Below are positions 1-8,053 of a DNA stretch of 13,777 nucleotides, piece after piece. How positions within the stretch are numbered: position 1 is the first letter of the stretch; each line of letters begins with the position of its first letter. Source of the stretch: Smittium culicis. Its lineage: Eukaryota > Kickxellomycota > Harpellomycetes > Harpellales > Legeriomycetaceae. Made by a program: the position numbers and the translations under genes. The stretch covers positions 1 to 13,777 of the forward strand of contig LSSN01002053.1 of NCBI GenBank assembly GCA_001970855.1, read 5' to 3'. The notes below the pieces were generated by a model. It did no database searches. It had not been told where the DNA came from and saw only the letters and a list, made by a program, of their open reading frames with translations.

Positions 1-17
1 AGAGAGAGAGAGAGAGA
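1..17. repeat. (AG)n microsatellite at the window edge
   Basis: Eight and a half AG units, starting at the first base, so the tract probably continues outside the window. On the minus strand this is (CT)n and lies downstream of LINE-A in that element's reading direction; whether it is a target or a tail of that element cannot be told here. Confidence 0.95.
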
Positions 18-567
18 AATCAAATTCGTTAAGTTCGGCGATTTGCGCACTTTTTTTTTCTCGATTTGGATAATTAAAACCGTGCACCAAACTTGGGCAC
101 TTACAATTTAATTGCAATAGTAAAACTTTATCTAAAGAGACCAAACTTGTACCAACATTTAGCTCTTGGCAAGGTCAAAAAGTTGAATTATTAAGTTAAA
201 GTCGATAGACTACACGTTCGATGGTTATAGTCAATTTTATTTTGTAAGGGCGCAAAAAAAAGCGAGTGGTAGATAAGAAATAAAAATTTTTAGATTCTCT
301 TATCCTATTGGCTTGCCCAAGAAAAATTTTTTAGGGAAAGAGCCATTAATAAAGATGGTTCTTTATTGGTGCAATTGTTTTTGTTGCAGCGCTTAGTTAA
401 CCCTTTCTCGGGTGGTAGATCATAGTTGAACATTTTCTCAAATGATTATATGTGAATTTTTTATTTTTATTTTCCGCAGAAATTTATTGGTACGATAACA
501 ATAGTAGAAAATACGCGGTAAATAAACTAAAAAAATAGTTAAGTTGATGCAAGGCATACAAAAACTA
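18..567. other. Unassigned stretch, moderately A+T-rich
   Basis: No coding region recognised. This stretch is less A+T-rich than most of the window. It includes a 10-bp-stem inverted repeat at 337-364 and the nonamer 'gtggtagat' twice about 150 bp apart. In the minus direction it lies just beyond the possible C-terminal piece of LINE-A, so it could be that element's 3' end or untranslated tail. This is inference from position only. Confidence 0.4.
337..364. repeat. Inverted repeat, 10-bp arms, 8-base loop
   Basis: Arms aaagagccat (337-346) and atggttcttt (355-364) pair with a single G:T mismatch around the loop taataaag. Function is unknown; LINE 3' tails often carry hairpins, but nothing here proves that role. 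Confidence 0.6.
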
Positions 568-834
568 ATATTCTAATTCTAATAAAATCATCTGCTGGTC
601 TACCGATTGCGTACATAAAGGGAAATGGGAGAAATCTACCAACCGAAAGATCCGACCCAATAATTTCTTTAAGAAGGCTGGATGACTGAAGTTACAAGCA
701 GCCATGAAATTAAGCTCGCCCAAACATTATTCAATTCTTTGAATACCATTGAGCTTCTAGTCAGAGCCTAAATATAACAGGATTAATAAAAAATTGGCTC
801 CTACGCAAACGTGGGAATGATCAACCTGGCTCTC
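568..834 (-). pseudogene. Possible LINE post-RT region (YLGS-like), LINE-A
   Basis: One minus-strand frame runs from 834 to 568 with only two stops (727-729 and 757-759). It contains LLYLGSD (763-774 codes YLGS) and, further on, a 53-codon stop-free piece (568-726) with LKKLLGRIFRLVDFSHF. In many LINEs a YLG motif follows the RT catalytic site by about 60-70 residues and is followed by a conserved K.R.F stretch; here YLGS lies about 92 residues after the YAKH site. The G+C content is near 40%, well above its surroundings, so it is either a younger or better preserved piece or a different sequence. Plus-strand frames also give 30-40-codon open stretches here, so the reading is not unique. Confidence 0.4.
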
Positions 835-1007
835 CTACAATAAGCTATCAAAAGGATGATATCCTTATTGATTTATAATGTGTAATAATACAAAAATTAA
901 AATTAAAGATGAAAATATACTGTTTATTTTCACTATGAAGATCCAGAAGATTAAAGGTATTTTAGTTTACTATTATTTAAAAATTATTACTATAAACTAA
1001 GGTTCTA

Positions 1008-1118
1008 AAAATAGAGCAAGACTAATTGTTTTATATGTTTTTCTATATGTTTAGCATATTTAATAAAGAGAAATAGACCCTTAATAAAGAGGCGACACAT
1101 TTCTTCAAAAGTTAGTTT
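1008..1118 (-). pseudogene. Degenerate RT catalytic motif (YAKH), LINE-A
   Basis: A 37-codon stop-free minus-strand piece carries FIKGLFLFIKYAKHIE. In LINE RTs a Gly-containing strand is followed by the catalytic YADD box. Here YAKH (1047-1058) sits where YADD is expected, about 59 residues after the degenerate RGV block. Both catalytic aspartates are lost. The match rests on a few residues plus position, so it is moderate. Confidence 0.45.
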
Positions 1119-1159
1119 TTATTCCTGAATTAATGCTTATAATAATAAATTTAAACCTA

Positions 1160-1312
1160 ATAAAATTGGAATGATTCTAAATTGTTGAACACTAGGTTAG
1201 TGTATAGAGATTTTCTTGACTTTGCTGAACTAACGGCTCTTCCTGTTTCTATATTACCCCCCTCTGAAATCGCTTTTTGGAACTTACTCTTTACAAAAAT
1301 TATCAAAACAAA
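1160..1312 (-). pseudogene. Degenerate RT block 'RGVxQGxPLSPxLFNLxxNxLE', LINE-A
   Basis: A 51-codon stop-free minus-strand frame contains RAVSSAKSRKSLYTNLVFN followed by NLE (1175-1240). This aligns with the LINE RT palm segment of the form RGVxQGxPLSPxLFNLxxNxLE: R, V, S, L, N-L, N and L-E are kept, while the Gln-Gly pair reads Ser-Ala. It lies between the RT entry motif and the catalytic site of LINE-A, as expected. A stretch this long is rarely open by chance at this base composition, and local G+C is raised. Confidence 0.5.
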
Positions 1313-1555
1313 TTATAGAGAAAATTATAAATATTTACACAGTAAAATTTTATTAAGTTGATTACATTTAAATAAAAACCACATTTTATTTTTTATTTTG
1401 TTGAAATTTTTGCCATCTAGTTTAATAACACTACATATTTCTATTTAAAAAAATAAACTCTTAGAAAAATCATAAACTCTAACACCGTTGTATTCCAAAT
1501 CTAATTTACTTTTTTATATTATAATAAAAAATTATGGTGTTATTGGATTTATTTT

Positions 1556-1571
1556 CGCGCTTATGAGCGCG
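1556..1571. repeat. GC-rich 6-bp hairpin, loop TATG
   Basis: CGCGCT (1556-1561) and AGCGCG (1566-1571) form a perfect stem in an otherwise A/T-only neighbourhood. It can extend by one T:G and one T:A pair. It falls inside the RT part of LINE-A. CpG-rich sequence is rare elsewhere in this window. Confidence 0.75.
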
Positions 1572-1799
1572 GATTATGATGGATTTACTATCTATTTTAA
1601 AAAGCTTTAATCCTTTTAGCCATTATTTTTGATACTTAACTTGATTCAAAATCGATTTAAGAAATTAATTTCGAATTTGAAATATTTACCAGATATTCAT
1701 TCTTAAGAAGCAGTATGCTTTTTGTTTTAGTAAATAAATCAAGAAAAAATACATATCGTTTATGGATCGGCCAATTAAGAAATCTGCTGTTTTTGACTA

Positions 1800-1874
1800 A
1801 AGTTTTAAGGAATTTTTATAGAATTCACTTGGGAAGCCATCTAATCTAGGAAATATGAATTTTTTTAAAAGACT
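1800..1874 (-). pseudogene. RT entry motif 'DGFPSEFYK', LINE-A
   Basis: A 25-codon stop-free minus-strand piece contains FPRLDGFPSEFYKN, a near-consensus version of the motif (KSPGxDGFxxEFYKxF) that opens the reverse transcriptase domain of L1/Tx1-like LINEs. The run DG-FPSEFYK is intact. This is among the clearest LINE signatures in the window and fixes both the strand and the RT start of this relic. Confidence 0.85.
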
Positions 1875-2149
1875 TTATTGAGACTTTATGCACACTCGGT
1901 GTGATATCATTTTTTAGAGTAGTGACATCTTGTATTTTTTTTCTCTCTAGATATTTTAGCAAATAACTTGATAAATTTTTGATTTTAATGATTTTTAAAT
2001 ATAATATGTGAAATTATTTCGTGTAGCAGAAAATTTCATTTTTAATTTTTCTTATTATTCACTACTACTTGTATTTTAAAATCATATTTTTATATATCGT
2101 CAAACGAGTTAAGTGATAAAAACAATACCTTTACCTCCTATAATAATCA

Positions 2150-2233
2150 AATAGAAAATTTAATATATAAATTATCGCTTCCTTTAAGAATACTCCATAT
2201 AAAATGAACATTAATTTCAATTGAGATTTTATC
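2150..2233 (-). pseudogene. Endonuclease-RT linker remnant, LINE-A
   Basis: A 28-codon stop-free minus-strand piece contains NVHFIWSILKGSDNLYIKF. L1/Tx1-like ORF2 proteins carry a conserved linker of the form IRSRxxWxxxGEKxTKYF before the RT domain. Here Trp, Gly, Asn and the aromatic/Lys/Phe end are kept but the Arg pair is not. It lies about 350 bp before the RT entry motif, close to the 312 and 325 bp seen in LINE-D and LINE-C; that spacing is the main support. Confidence 0.5.
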
Positions 2234-2382
2234 TTAATTTTGTATTACTTTTCCATATAAGATTTTAATTTTGCTTATGTTTTTACTATTGTGATTTACT
2301 TTTATAGAGGAAAAAAAATACCATAAATAGATTTTTATTGTATCCTCTCTTCATTTCACTTTTTGTTTTAGTACCAAACTAT

Positions 2383-2392
2383 GGGGGGGGGG
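2383..2392. repeat. G10 homopolymer
   Basis: Ten consecutive G on the plus strand, flanked by A/T-rich sequence. Possible slippage-prone site; it lies between the linker and endonuclease remnants of LINE-A. Confidence 0.95.
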
Positions 2393-2562
2393 TTCATTTG
2401 TCATTTTTTATGAATTTTATTTCCAGATAATTTTTTGCTAGATATTTATCCTTGTGAGCTGAATTTTAATTAGGTATAATTTCGCAATTTATTGTGTTTA
2501 CTCTTTATGCATGCCATTACTATCGTTGCACATATTATACGAGTATATTAATGTAGATTTTA

Positions 2563-2685
2563 TGTTCTTTTTTGCGTATGACTATCAACTTGAGAAAGGT
2601 TCATCATTTCTGGACAGACAAAAAAATTTTTTTTGTCTATTCTTATCCAACAGGATCTAATACGTTTTATTCGTATATTTTTAAA
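2563..2685 (-). pseudogene. AP-endonuclease C-terminal motif, LINE-A
   Basis: A 41-codon stop-free minus-strand piece contains RIDKKNFFVCPEMMN followed by LSQVDSHT. LINE endonucleases (exonuclease-endonuclease-phosphatase fold) end with SRIDxFLVSPEL..., then a Val-Asp stretch and SDH. The RID, the FFV.PE and the following VDSH agree well; the Ser before Arg reads Ile and the final SDH is not seen. The two lysines after RID lie in an A-run and may be expansion of that run. Good evidence that a copy reaching the endonuclease was inserted here. Confidence 0.75.
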
Positions 2686-3775
2686 TCATTTCTGTTTGTG
2701 ATTTATATGTGTGATTTTTTTTCTCTCTATTTGATATAAGCTATTAGCGAATAGAAGCTTTTCCTATACCTGTGTCTAAATAATAATGTTTATAAACTAA
2801 TTTTCGTGAAATATGTATTGATTTATATCCTAAGAATGTTTCTCATTGTGAAATATTATAGTAGAACTTTTTTTAATATAGTGTGTATACAATCTATATC
2901 AATCTTTTCAATTTTTTTTTATATTAAGGTATTAATAATGAAAGTAGTTATTATCCCTTTAATGGAAGGTAGACTATTTTTGGTCCTCTAAATATATCTA
3001 ATTATGTTCAATTAAAATACTTTAATTTAGAGGCCTTATGATACATTGGTATATTGTAAAATATCAGCAAATATAGATATGCATATTATCATATACGAAT
3101 CAATAAATTGATTTTATTAAAGAGTATTATACAGGAAATGGTTAAGATAGACGAATAGTAAAAATATAATAAAATTAGGTTATTTCGCAATAGCCATAAA
3201 AAAAAAAACTCCTTTAGATATTTATAAATATATTTCACAATTATGAAATAATTAATTCGATTATAACTTATAGCTTTATTAATTAAAGCATATATACTTA
3301 TCTTTTTAAGCCTAGTTATTTTGTAATAATTATATTTATTTGAAACATATTTCGGTAACCTATGAAAACTATATGTATTTGGAAATATTTGGTTTCATCT
3401 CAAATATAACAGCTTATTTCGAATTAACTGATTATTTCGAAATATAAATTACGCTTCTATTTGTAGTAAAGTAAAAGTTCTTAATTTATTTTAATGCTTT
3501 TTAACATAAATTTATACCAAAACTGATGAATATACTTTTTTTATCACTTTATTTTGTTGTTACGATAAGTATAATAGAAGCAACATGTTAAAATAAAAAA
3601 TAAAATAGTTAATTTGTGCCACAATAATCTAATATTATAACACAAATATATTCCTTTATCGGCCTTCGAGCTACGTAACTGATGAAATTAAGATGCTTCT
3701 ACTAATTAAGACCCATTCTAAAATTTCTTAAATATATGAAGAAAAGTAAAACTATTAAGCTTTAAATAGCGAAAA
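2686..3775. other. Unassigned A+T-rich DNA, probably N-terminal side of LINE-A
   Basis: No motif recognised on either strand. By position the part up to roughly 3200 would hold the rest of the LINE-A endonuclease on the minus strand. A plus-strand 61-codon GTG-start reading at 2806-2991 has a hydrophobic, low-complexity product, no visible ribosome or gene context, and is most likely chance. Confidence 0.4.
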
Positions 3776-3805
3776 TTTATTTATTTATTTATTTATTTAT
3801 TTATT
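3776..3805. repeat. (TTTA)7.5 microsatellite
   Basis: Thirty bases of perfect TTTA repeat. On the minus strand it reads (TAAA)n, a common 3'-tail type for LINEs, and it lies downstream of LINE-B in that element's direction. It is too near the LINE-B RT region (about 330 bp past LGVYI) to be the tail of a full-length element, unless that copy lost its C-terminal half. Confidence 0.95.
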
Positions 3806-4103
3806 GGTTTTTCTTGTTGATTTTTACTTAATAATTAAAATTAATTTAATTTAAGAAAATTTTCGTAATTATTGGGTGTTTAAAATTTCAAAAAAATTAA
3901 ATCTATCAAACGCCGAGAATTATTTGGCGTTATTTGAATAATATAAACTATTATGATAAAAAATTCAAGTGATTAATTTTACATTTATACAGCAAAATAG
4001 TCAAATGTAAAATTCAGTTTTTTTAATAAAAAAAAAAATAAAGAATTTATAGCTTATAAATAAACTACTATTTATCTAGATATATGATTTTATTTTGTTA
4101 TTA
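3806..4103. other. Unassigned A+T-rich DNA between (TTTA)n and LINE-B
   Basis: I see no gene, repeat or motif here beyond short A and T runs. Confidence 0.5.
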
Positions 4104-4172
4104 AACTTGGATATAAACTCCCAAGGCTATTTGCATATTTTCGTATACTCCGGATAAATGAGTACACGATTT
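4104..4172 (-). pseudogene. YLGVxI-like motif 'ALGVYIQ', LINE-B
   Basis: A 23-codon stop-free minus-strand piece contains ENMQIALGVYIQV. L1/Tx1-like proteins carry (I/K)YLGVYI after the RT palm; here Tyr reads Ala and LGVYI is intact. It is in the same frame as the KIKISA piece. Confidence 0.5.
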
Positions 4173-4301
4173 TTACTTTTTAGTGTGTATAAATATCATT
4201 TTGGTCATCTATAATCACTTTTTTTAATTGCACAAAATAGATATTTACATTAAATTAGTTTGATAAATAAGTTACATCCCATTATACTCGATCATTGTTT
4301 A

Positions 4302-4403
4302 TTCCGATATAACTGCTAGCATCATCGCTGATATTTTTATTTTGCGGGCCATTTCCAATTCAAATAGTGTGTATATTTCATTCTTCAGATTTCTCAATAT
4401 AAA
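4302..4403 (-). pseudogene. RT catalytic region 'KIKISA(..)', YADD damaged, LINE-B
   Basis: A 34-codon stop-free minus-strand piece contains MARKIKISAMMLAVISE. LINE RTs typically read KIKISAYADDLAVI. The flanks KIKISA and LAVI are kept, but the box between them is shortened: the DNA still has gatgat (two Asp codons in another frame) directly after tcagc. A deletion of the Tyr-Ala codons with a local frame slip explains this. It cannot be catalytic. Confidence 0.6.
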
Positions 4404-4483
4404 TTAAGTTAATTTGGTCAATGAAAAATAAATTTGGGCTATATATTATATTTTATCATTTTTTGATTATTCATTTATGGTTA

Positions 4484-4576
4484 AAAATGTATAATATAAA
4501 GTTTCTGAATTAGTTTCTTAAACTGAGCAACTATTAAGTTCGTATGATTGGGTGTTTTCCCCCTTTTTTTATATTT
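4484..4576 (-). pseudogene. Shortened RT block 'KRG..P....LIVA', LINE-B
   Basis: A 31-codon stop-free minus-strand piece contains KRGKTPNHTNLIVAQFKKLI. It resembles KRGVRQGDPLSPYLFILAxExL with about three residues missing after KRG: Lys-Arg-Gly, Pro, and Leu-Ile-Val-Ala are in register. It is about 75 residues before the catalytic region, slightly more than usual, and is in a different frame. Confidence 0.45.
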
Positions 4577-5197
4577 TTATTTCAGCGGTACTAGTTAGAT
4601 TAATTTTAGAGCTTAATTATTTTAATTTAAATTTAAATTTATATTTTTTAGCGTTAAAGATTTGATTTTTGAATTTATTATATTTTTCTTTCGTTTTTTA
4701 GCATGAAAATCGTTAATTTAATCACTGCTGATATAATAATCATCTTATTAAGATTATTTTAATTTGTTATAGAGAATATCTGTATGCATATACTATCCTT
4801 TTTCATTATTTTTCTTACAGTTATCTTCAGAGTGACCTCATTTTTTTTTCAATAGGTGCATAAAGAGTAGATTTAAATTATATTTTTATAAGGTTAAAAT
4901 AAATAGTTTTTTGTTTATTTTTGGTGACGGGCTTTTTTTACAAACTTATTTTTTAGGATAATTGTTGGATTTATGATTGTTTTTAGTTAATTGCTATTAA
5001 AAAAGGTATTCGAATATAATATGCTAAGAATAGGTTTGAAAGTTTTTATTTTAGATTAAAGCGCCTTTTTAGAAATTATTTCTTAGTATTTTGGAATTGG
5101 AATGCTTTAATCTTATATGTCGAAATCAATAATTTCGTACTATATAGCAATTCATCATTTTAGATGATCGCTATGTATTTTGTAATTTTCAGTACTA

Positions 5198-5272
5198 TAA
5201 TTGAGCAAATTCAAAAGAGAATTGGCATAAATTTTTTAAAAGGACATCTACTAACCTTGCTATAAAAATTAT
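5198..5272 (-). pseudogene. Possible RT entry motif (FSFEF), LINE-B
   Basis: A 25-codon stop-free minus-strand piece contains LLKNLCQFSFEFAQL. It is comparable to LKxNKSPGxDGFSFEFYK, but only FSFEF and a few hydrophobic positions agree and the Pro-Gly-Asp-Gly part is absent. It lies where the motif is expected, about 880 bp before the catalytic region. Weak. Confidence 0.3.
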
Positions 5273-5940
5273 TTAAAATTTATATGTGTCAAGTATGAAT
5301 TAAGAAATTGTGTTTAGTAAGTATGGAATGTAATTAAACATGCAAAAGAGCTTAGCCATTCTTGGAAACGTATCAGTACCTGACAGCTAGGTATTATTTT
5401 TTTTTTTTTTAGTTAATTTTTAATAGTTGTATATATCTTAAGAAAATATTTTATTGCTAAAGAATCTTTTTCAATTAAAATTCTGGCTATATATGATTTT
5501 CCAAAAAACTATCAAAACTGTAAGATAAAAATATGAAACTATTTTTTAAGAATATAAGGATGTTAAATAATATGCTATAACATTGAAATCATAGAATGAT
5601 TACTAATCCGGTGATTAGAAATACGATTCTCCGAATTGTGCAGAAAAATGTTTTAATTTTAACGCTGTTGAAATTACATGATCACATGCGCAAATAACAT
5701 TAATTTATTTCCAAAATTATTTATTGGGAAATATTTCGCAGTTTTTAGTAACTATAAACAACATGTATATTTAATTAATTTATGGCGCGATAATTCATGA
5801 CTCAACGATTAATATCTACCTTATATTCTAAAATTAAACGCTGTTTATGGGGGTAGTATTAACATTGAACAAAATGATAATGTAAATCGATATGATTGTT
5901 TGGAAAGTACAAATCATCTAATATTATCATTTAATATGGA
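5273..5940. other. Unassigned A+T-rich DNA; possible linker trace of LINE-B
   Basis: No firm feature. On the minus strand around 5590-5640 one frame reads TIRRIVFLITGLVIIL, which could be a worn IRSRxxWxxxGE linker at a plausible distance from LINE-B, but the likeness is slight. A 14-base T run followed by AG at 5397-5412 resembles a splice acceptor but has no exon after it. Confidence 0.3.
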
Positions 5941-6080
5941 TAATTTTTCTTCATAATGAGAACTTAATAAATTTTTCGTCATGATGAGAGCTTATTAAAT
6001 TTTTCGTCATGATGAGAGCTTATTAAATTTTTCGTCATGATGAGAGCTTATTAAATTTTTTGTCATTATGAGAACTTGAT
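5941..6080. repeat. 28-bp tandem repeat, five copies
   Basis: Five adjoining 28-bp units: 5941-5968, 5969-5996, 5997-6024, 6025-6052, 6053-6080, plus a partial of about 9 bp. Units 2, 3 and 4 are identical (core aaatttttcgtcatgatgag, then agcttatt); units 1 and 5 differ and share changes with each other (e.g. agaactt for agagctt). There are no spacers between units, so it is a minisatellite and not a CRISPR array. Identical inner units with divergent outer units suggest recent expansion or homogenisation by unequal exchange or slippage. The unit length is not a multiple of three, so it is not a protein repeat. Confidence 0.95.
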
Positions 6081-7936
6081 AAATTTATCAAAAATGGAAT
6101 TTAGTTTTAAATAAGATGATCATTGCTACAGCTACTTGTTGGTTAAAATCATAAAGAAAATCATTTTTGATTCCTAGACTTTATTTTTTCAATTAAATAG
6201 ACTAGACTGAGCTTTGATTAAGTTAGATTAATTAATCTAATTAGTTTTGGATTTTTTGTAGAAGAATGCTTTTTATTTATCAAATATTGAAGAAAAGAGG
6301 AGCTTAATCAATAGAATTTAATTTTCAAGATTTCACAATTCATATTTATAATAACACAAATTAAAATAGCTGTGTGGTGTGGTAAAAAATTTTTTTTTTA
6401 TTGTTTCTGTATTTGAATCACTGGATATTCGATAGACAGAAGTAATATGTTACTTACTACAATAGAACGATTTAAATTTGTAATTTTTATCAAAATTTTA
6501 TTTCTTTTTTAGGTATATACCATAAAATATACATTAAACATTTTTTGGCATAAATTTATCAAATAATGATAAAAAAAGCATTACTTAATTAACAAAATAA
6601 CAATATACAATCCGTATTAGTTATTTTTAATAAATTAAAGTTATTATCAAATTGAAGTACTGTGGTTCAAGAAATCACAAACACTCTTTTCTGTTAAAAA
6701 GTGATTTAATAACAGTTTAATAGAATTTTTAATGAAAAAAAATCCTATAATTTGATAAAAAATTCTTTTTTTTTTGCTGAGACAATTAAAATCAAGCATT
6801 TATTATTTTAATATATTCGCTCTTAAATTTCCCATCCATCTTTCAAATTGTCTATTCAAAGTGAAAATTTTTTATTTCAAACAAATATTATATTCATTAA
6901 TCTATAAACTTTATGAGTAAATATAACTTATGCAATTTTATTGTGTTGATGTTATTTAAATTTTTTTAATAAAGCTTATTTTTTTGTGATTTATAACTCT
7001 TATTAGTAAGTTTATTAAGTAAATAAATAGCTCTAAAAGTTTAACGTATTGAACTTACATATCTATATTTTCAAATTAAATTCGAATTTAATGATAATCA
7101 GTTAAATTTTCAATCGATAAATTTTTAAATATAAATATGAAAGTGCGATTGATTTAAGAAAAAATTCATTAATAGTAAACTATTGAATATCACCATTTTT
7201 TTATAGATCATTCAAAAAAAAATCTGATAAACTAAATTATGGTCAATTATTAAATAAATAAACTATAGTTAAAATACCTATTATTCTTTTCATGGTTGAA
7301 TTCGTAATTTTGTGAACTAAATGGATAATTATTCATGAAATCAATTTCCGAATAAATTTTAATTCTATCCAAAAACCTTCCAATTAATTTTTAGCTAATT
7401 TTTCTAATATATAAATTCAAGAATTTTTTTTTCTGCTTGGATAGGCTCTAGACCATTTTTTTGAAAGCTATCAAAAACATCGAACCGTATTTTTAAATAA
7501 TTTTCTATTTTATTAAAATATTTTTTTCCTCGATACTTTCTTCGACATAGGCAAGCTGATTAAATTCAGATAAGTCATATTACTTATTATATTCATTTCT
7601 CATTGGGTCCTAGGATATATCGAAATGATTCAAAGCTATAAATATATCTAAAATGATCGAAATGCTTTTAAGCAATTGTCTGTATGCTTCTCTCATCAAA
7701 AAAAATTTTTTTTGGCCTTAAAAAATTTTTTCCGAATACTATTCGCCCATTATGGATATTTGGTTCTAAATCATATTGTGACTGACTGCTAGAATTTGAT
7801 TGAAAGTAAATCGATTCTTTTTGAATTTGGGTGATACTTACCGATGTAGAACTTTATTTTATTTTATTTGGAACTAATACCTAAATTTTTTATGTAAACC
7901 TACGTATTCTTTATTAGCTATTATGGACCATTCTTA
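6081..7936. other. Unassigned A+T-rich DNA
   Basis: No coding region or element recognised on either strand. It contains A-run/T-run palindromes (A6T10 near 6387-6402; A8T8 and A6T6 at 7698-7731). The right part (about 7300-7936) lies downstream of the LINE-C VDDTTV piece in the minus direction and may be its eroded C-terminal half; no motif confirmed this. Confidence 0.4.
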
Positions 7937-8053
7937 AAAGTCCTCTGAGTGAAGAAATATAAAATCAGAATGAAAGTTCTTAAAAAATTCTTTATATTCT
8001 CTTTCAACAGTGCTTGAAACGGTCGTATCATCAACAGAAGCTTCATCAATAAT
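7937..8053 (-). pseudogene. RT catalytic-like piece 'SVDDTTV', LINE-C or another copy
   Basis: A 39-codon stop-free minus-strand piece contains EASVDDTTVSSTVEREYKEF followed by FKNF. LINE RTs read YADDTTVF, then about 15-20 residues with a charged helix and F..F..SG. Both aspartates and TTV are kept; Tyr reads Ser. The following E-x-E-Y-x-x-F-F-x-x-F spacing also agrees. Its distance from the entry motif of LINE-C is too long, which lowers confidence in joining the two. Confidence 0.5.

Larger units (their letters stand above)
568..2685 (-). mobile_element. LINE-A: decayed non-LTR retrotransposon
   Basis: Minus-strand relic recognised by ordered motifs rather than by an ORF. Reading right to left: endonuclease C-terminus (2563-2685), a linker with a tryptophan and Gly-Ser-Asp-Asn (2150-2233), the RT entry motif DGFPSEFYK (1800-1874), a degenerate RGVxQG/LFNL block (1160-1312), YAKH at the YADD site (1008-1118), and a possible YLGS/C-terminal piece (568-834). 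Such elements encode an apurinic-type endonuclease and a reverse transcriptase used for target-primed reverse transcription. The pieces lie in different frames with many stops between them, so it is dead. The endonuclease and RT entry motifs are the strongest parts. The C-terminal piece is in a patch of higher G+C (about 40% against roughly 20% around it) and could belong to another element. Confidence 0.8.
4104..5272 (-). mobile_element. LINE-B: badly decayed non-LTR retrotransposon
   Basis: Minus-strand relic. Reading right to left: a doubtful RT entry motif FSFEF (5198-5272), a shortened KRG...P...LIVA block (4484-4576), KIKISA with a damaged catalytic box (4302-4403), and LGVYIQ (4104-4172). 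The last two are in the same frame and about 72 residues apart, matching the usual distance between YADD and YLGVxI in L1/Tx1-like RTs. Each piece alone is weak; order, strand and spacing together make the call. The element is dead: stops, frame changes and a deletion in the active site. Confidence 0.6.

Noticed and set aside
840..872. Plus-strand 'KDDILID' as a Gypsy-type YLDD box
   Set aside because: No other LTR-element motif nearby on the plus strand; short chance match.
1934..2729. 16-bp repeat 'attttttttctctcta' at 1934-1949 and 2714-2729
   Set aside because: Low-complexity pyrimidine tract with non-matching flanks; chance is likely at this composition.
2806..2991. Plus-strand 61-codon ORF (GTG start)
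   Set aside because: Low-complexity hydrophobic product, GTG start in apparent eukaryotic DNA, no motif, no neighbours; one such ORF is expected by chance in 13.8 kb.
4302..4360. Retroviral RNase H-like reading (DDASSY) on the minus strand
   Set aside because: The KIKISA..LAVI reading in another frame, with LGVYIQ 72 residues later, explains the site better.
5941..6080. CRISPR array
   Set aside because: Units adjoin directly with no spacers, and the DNA looks eukaryotic.
7430..7500. Minus-strand tRNA (B-box-like ggttcgat)
   Set aside because: The flanks of the loop do not pair as a T arm, and no A box or acceptor stem could be drawn.
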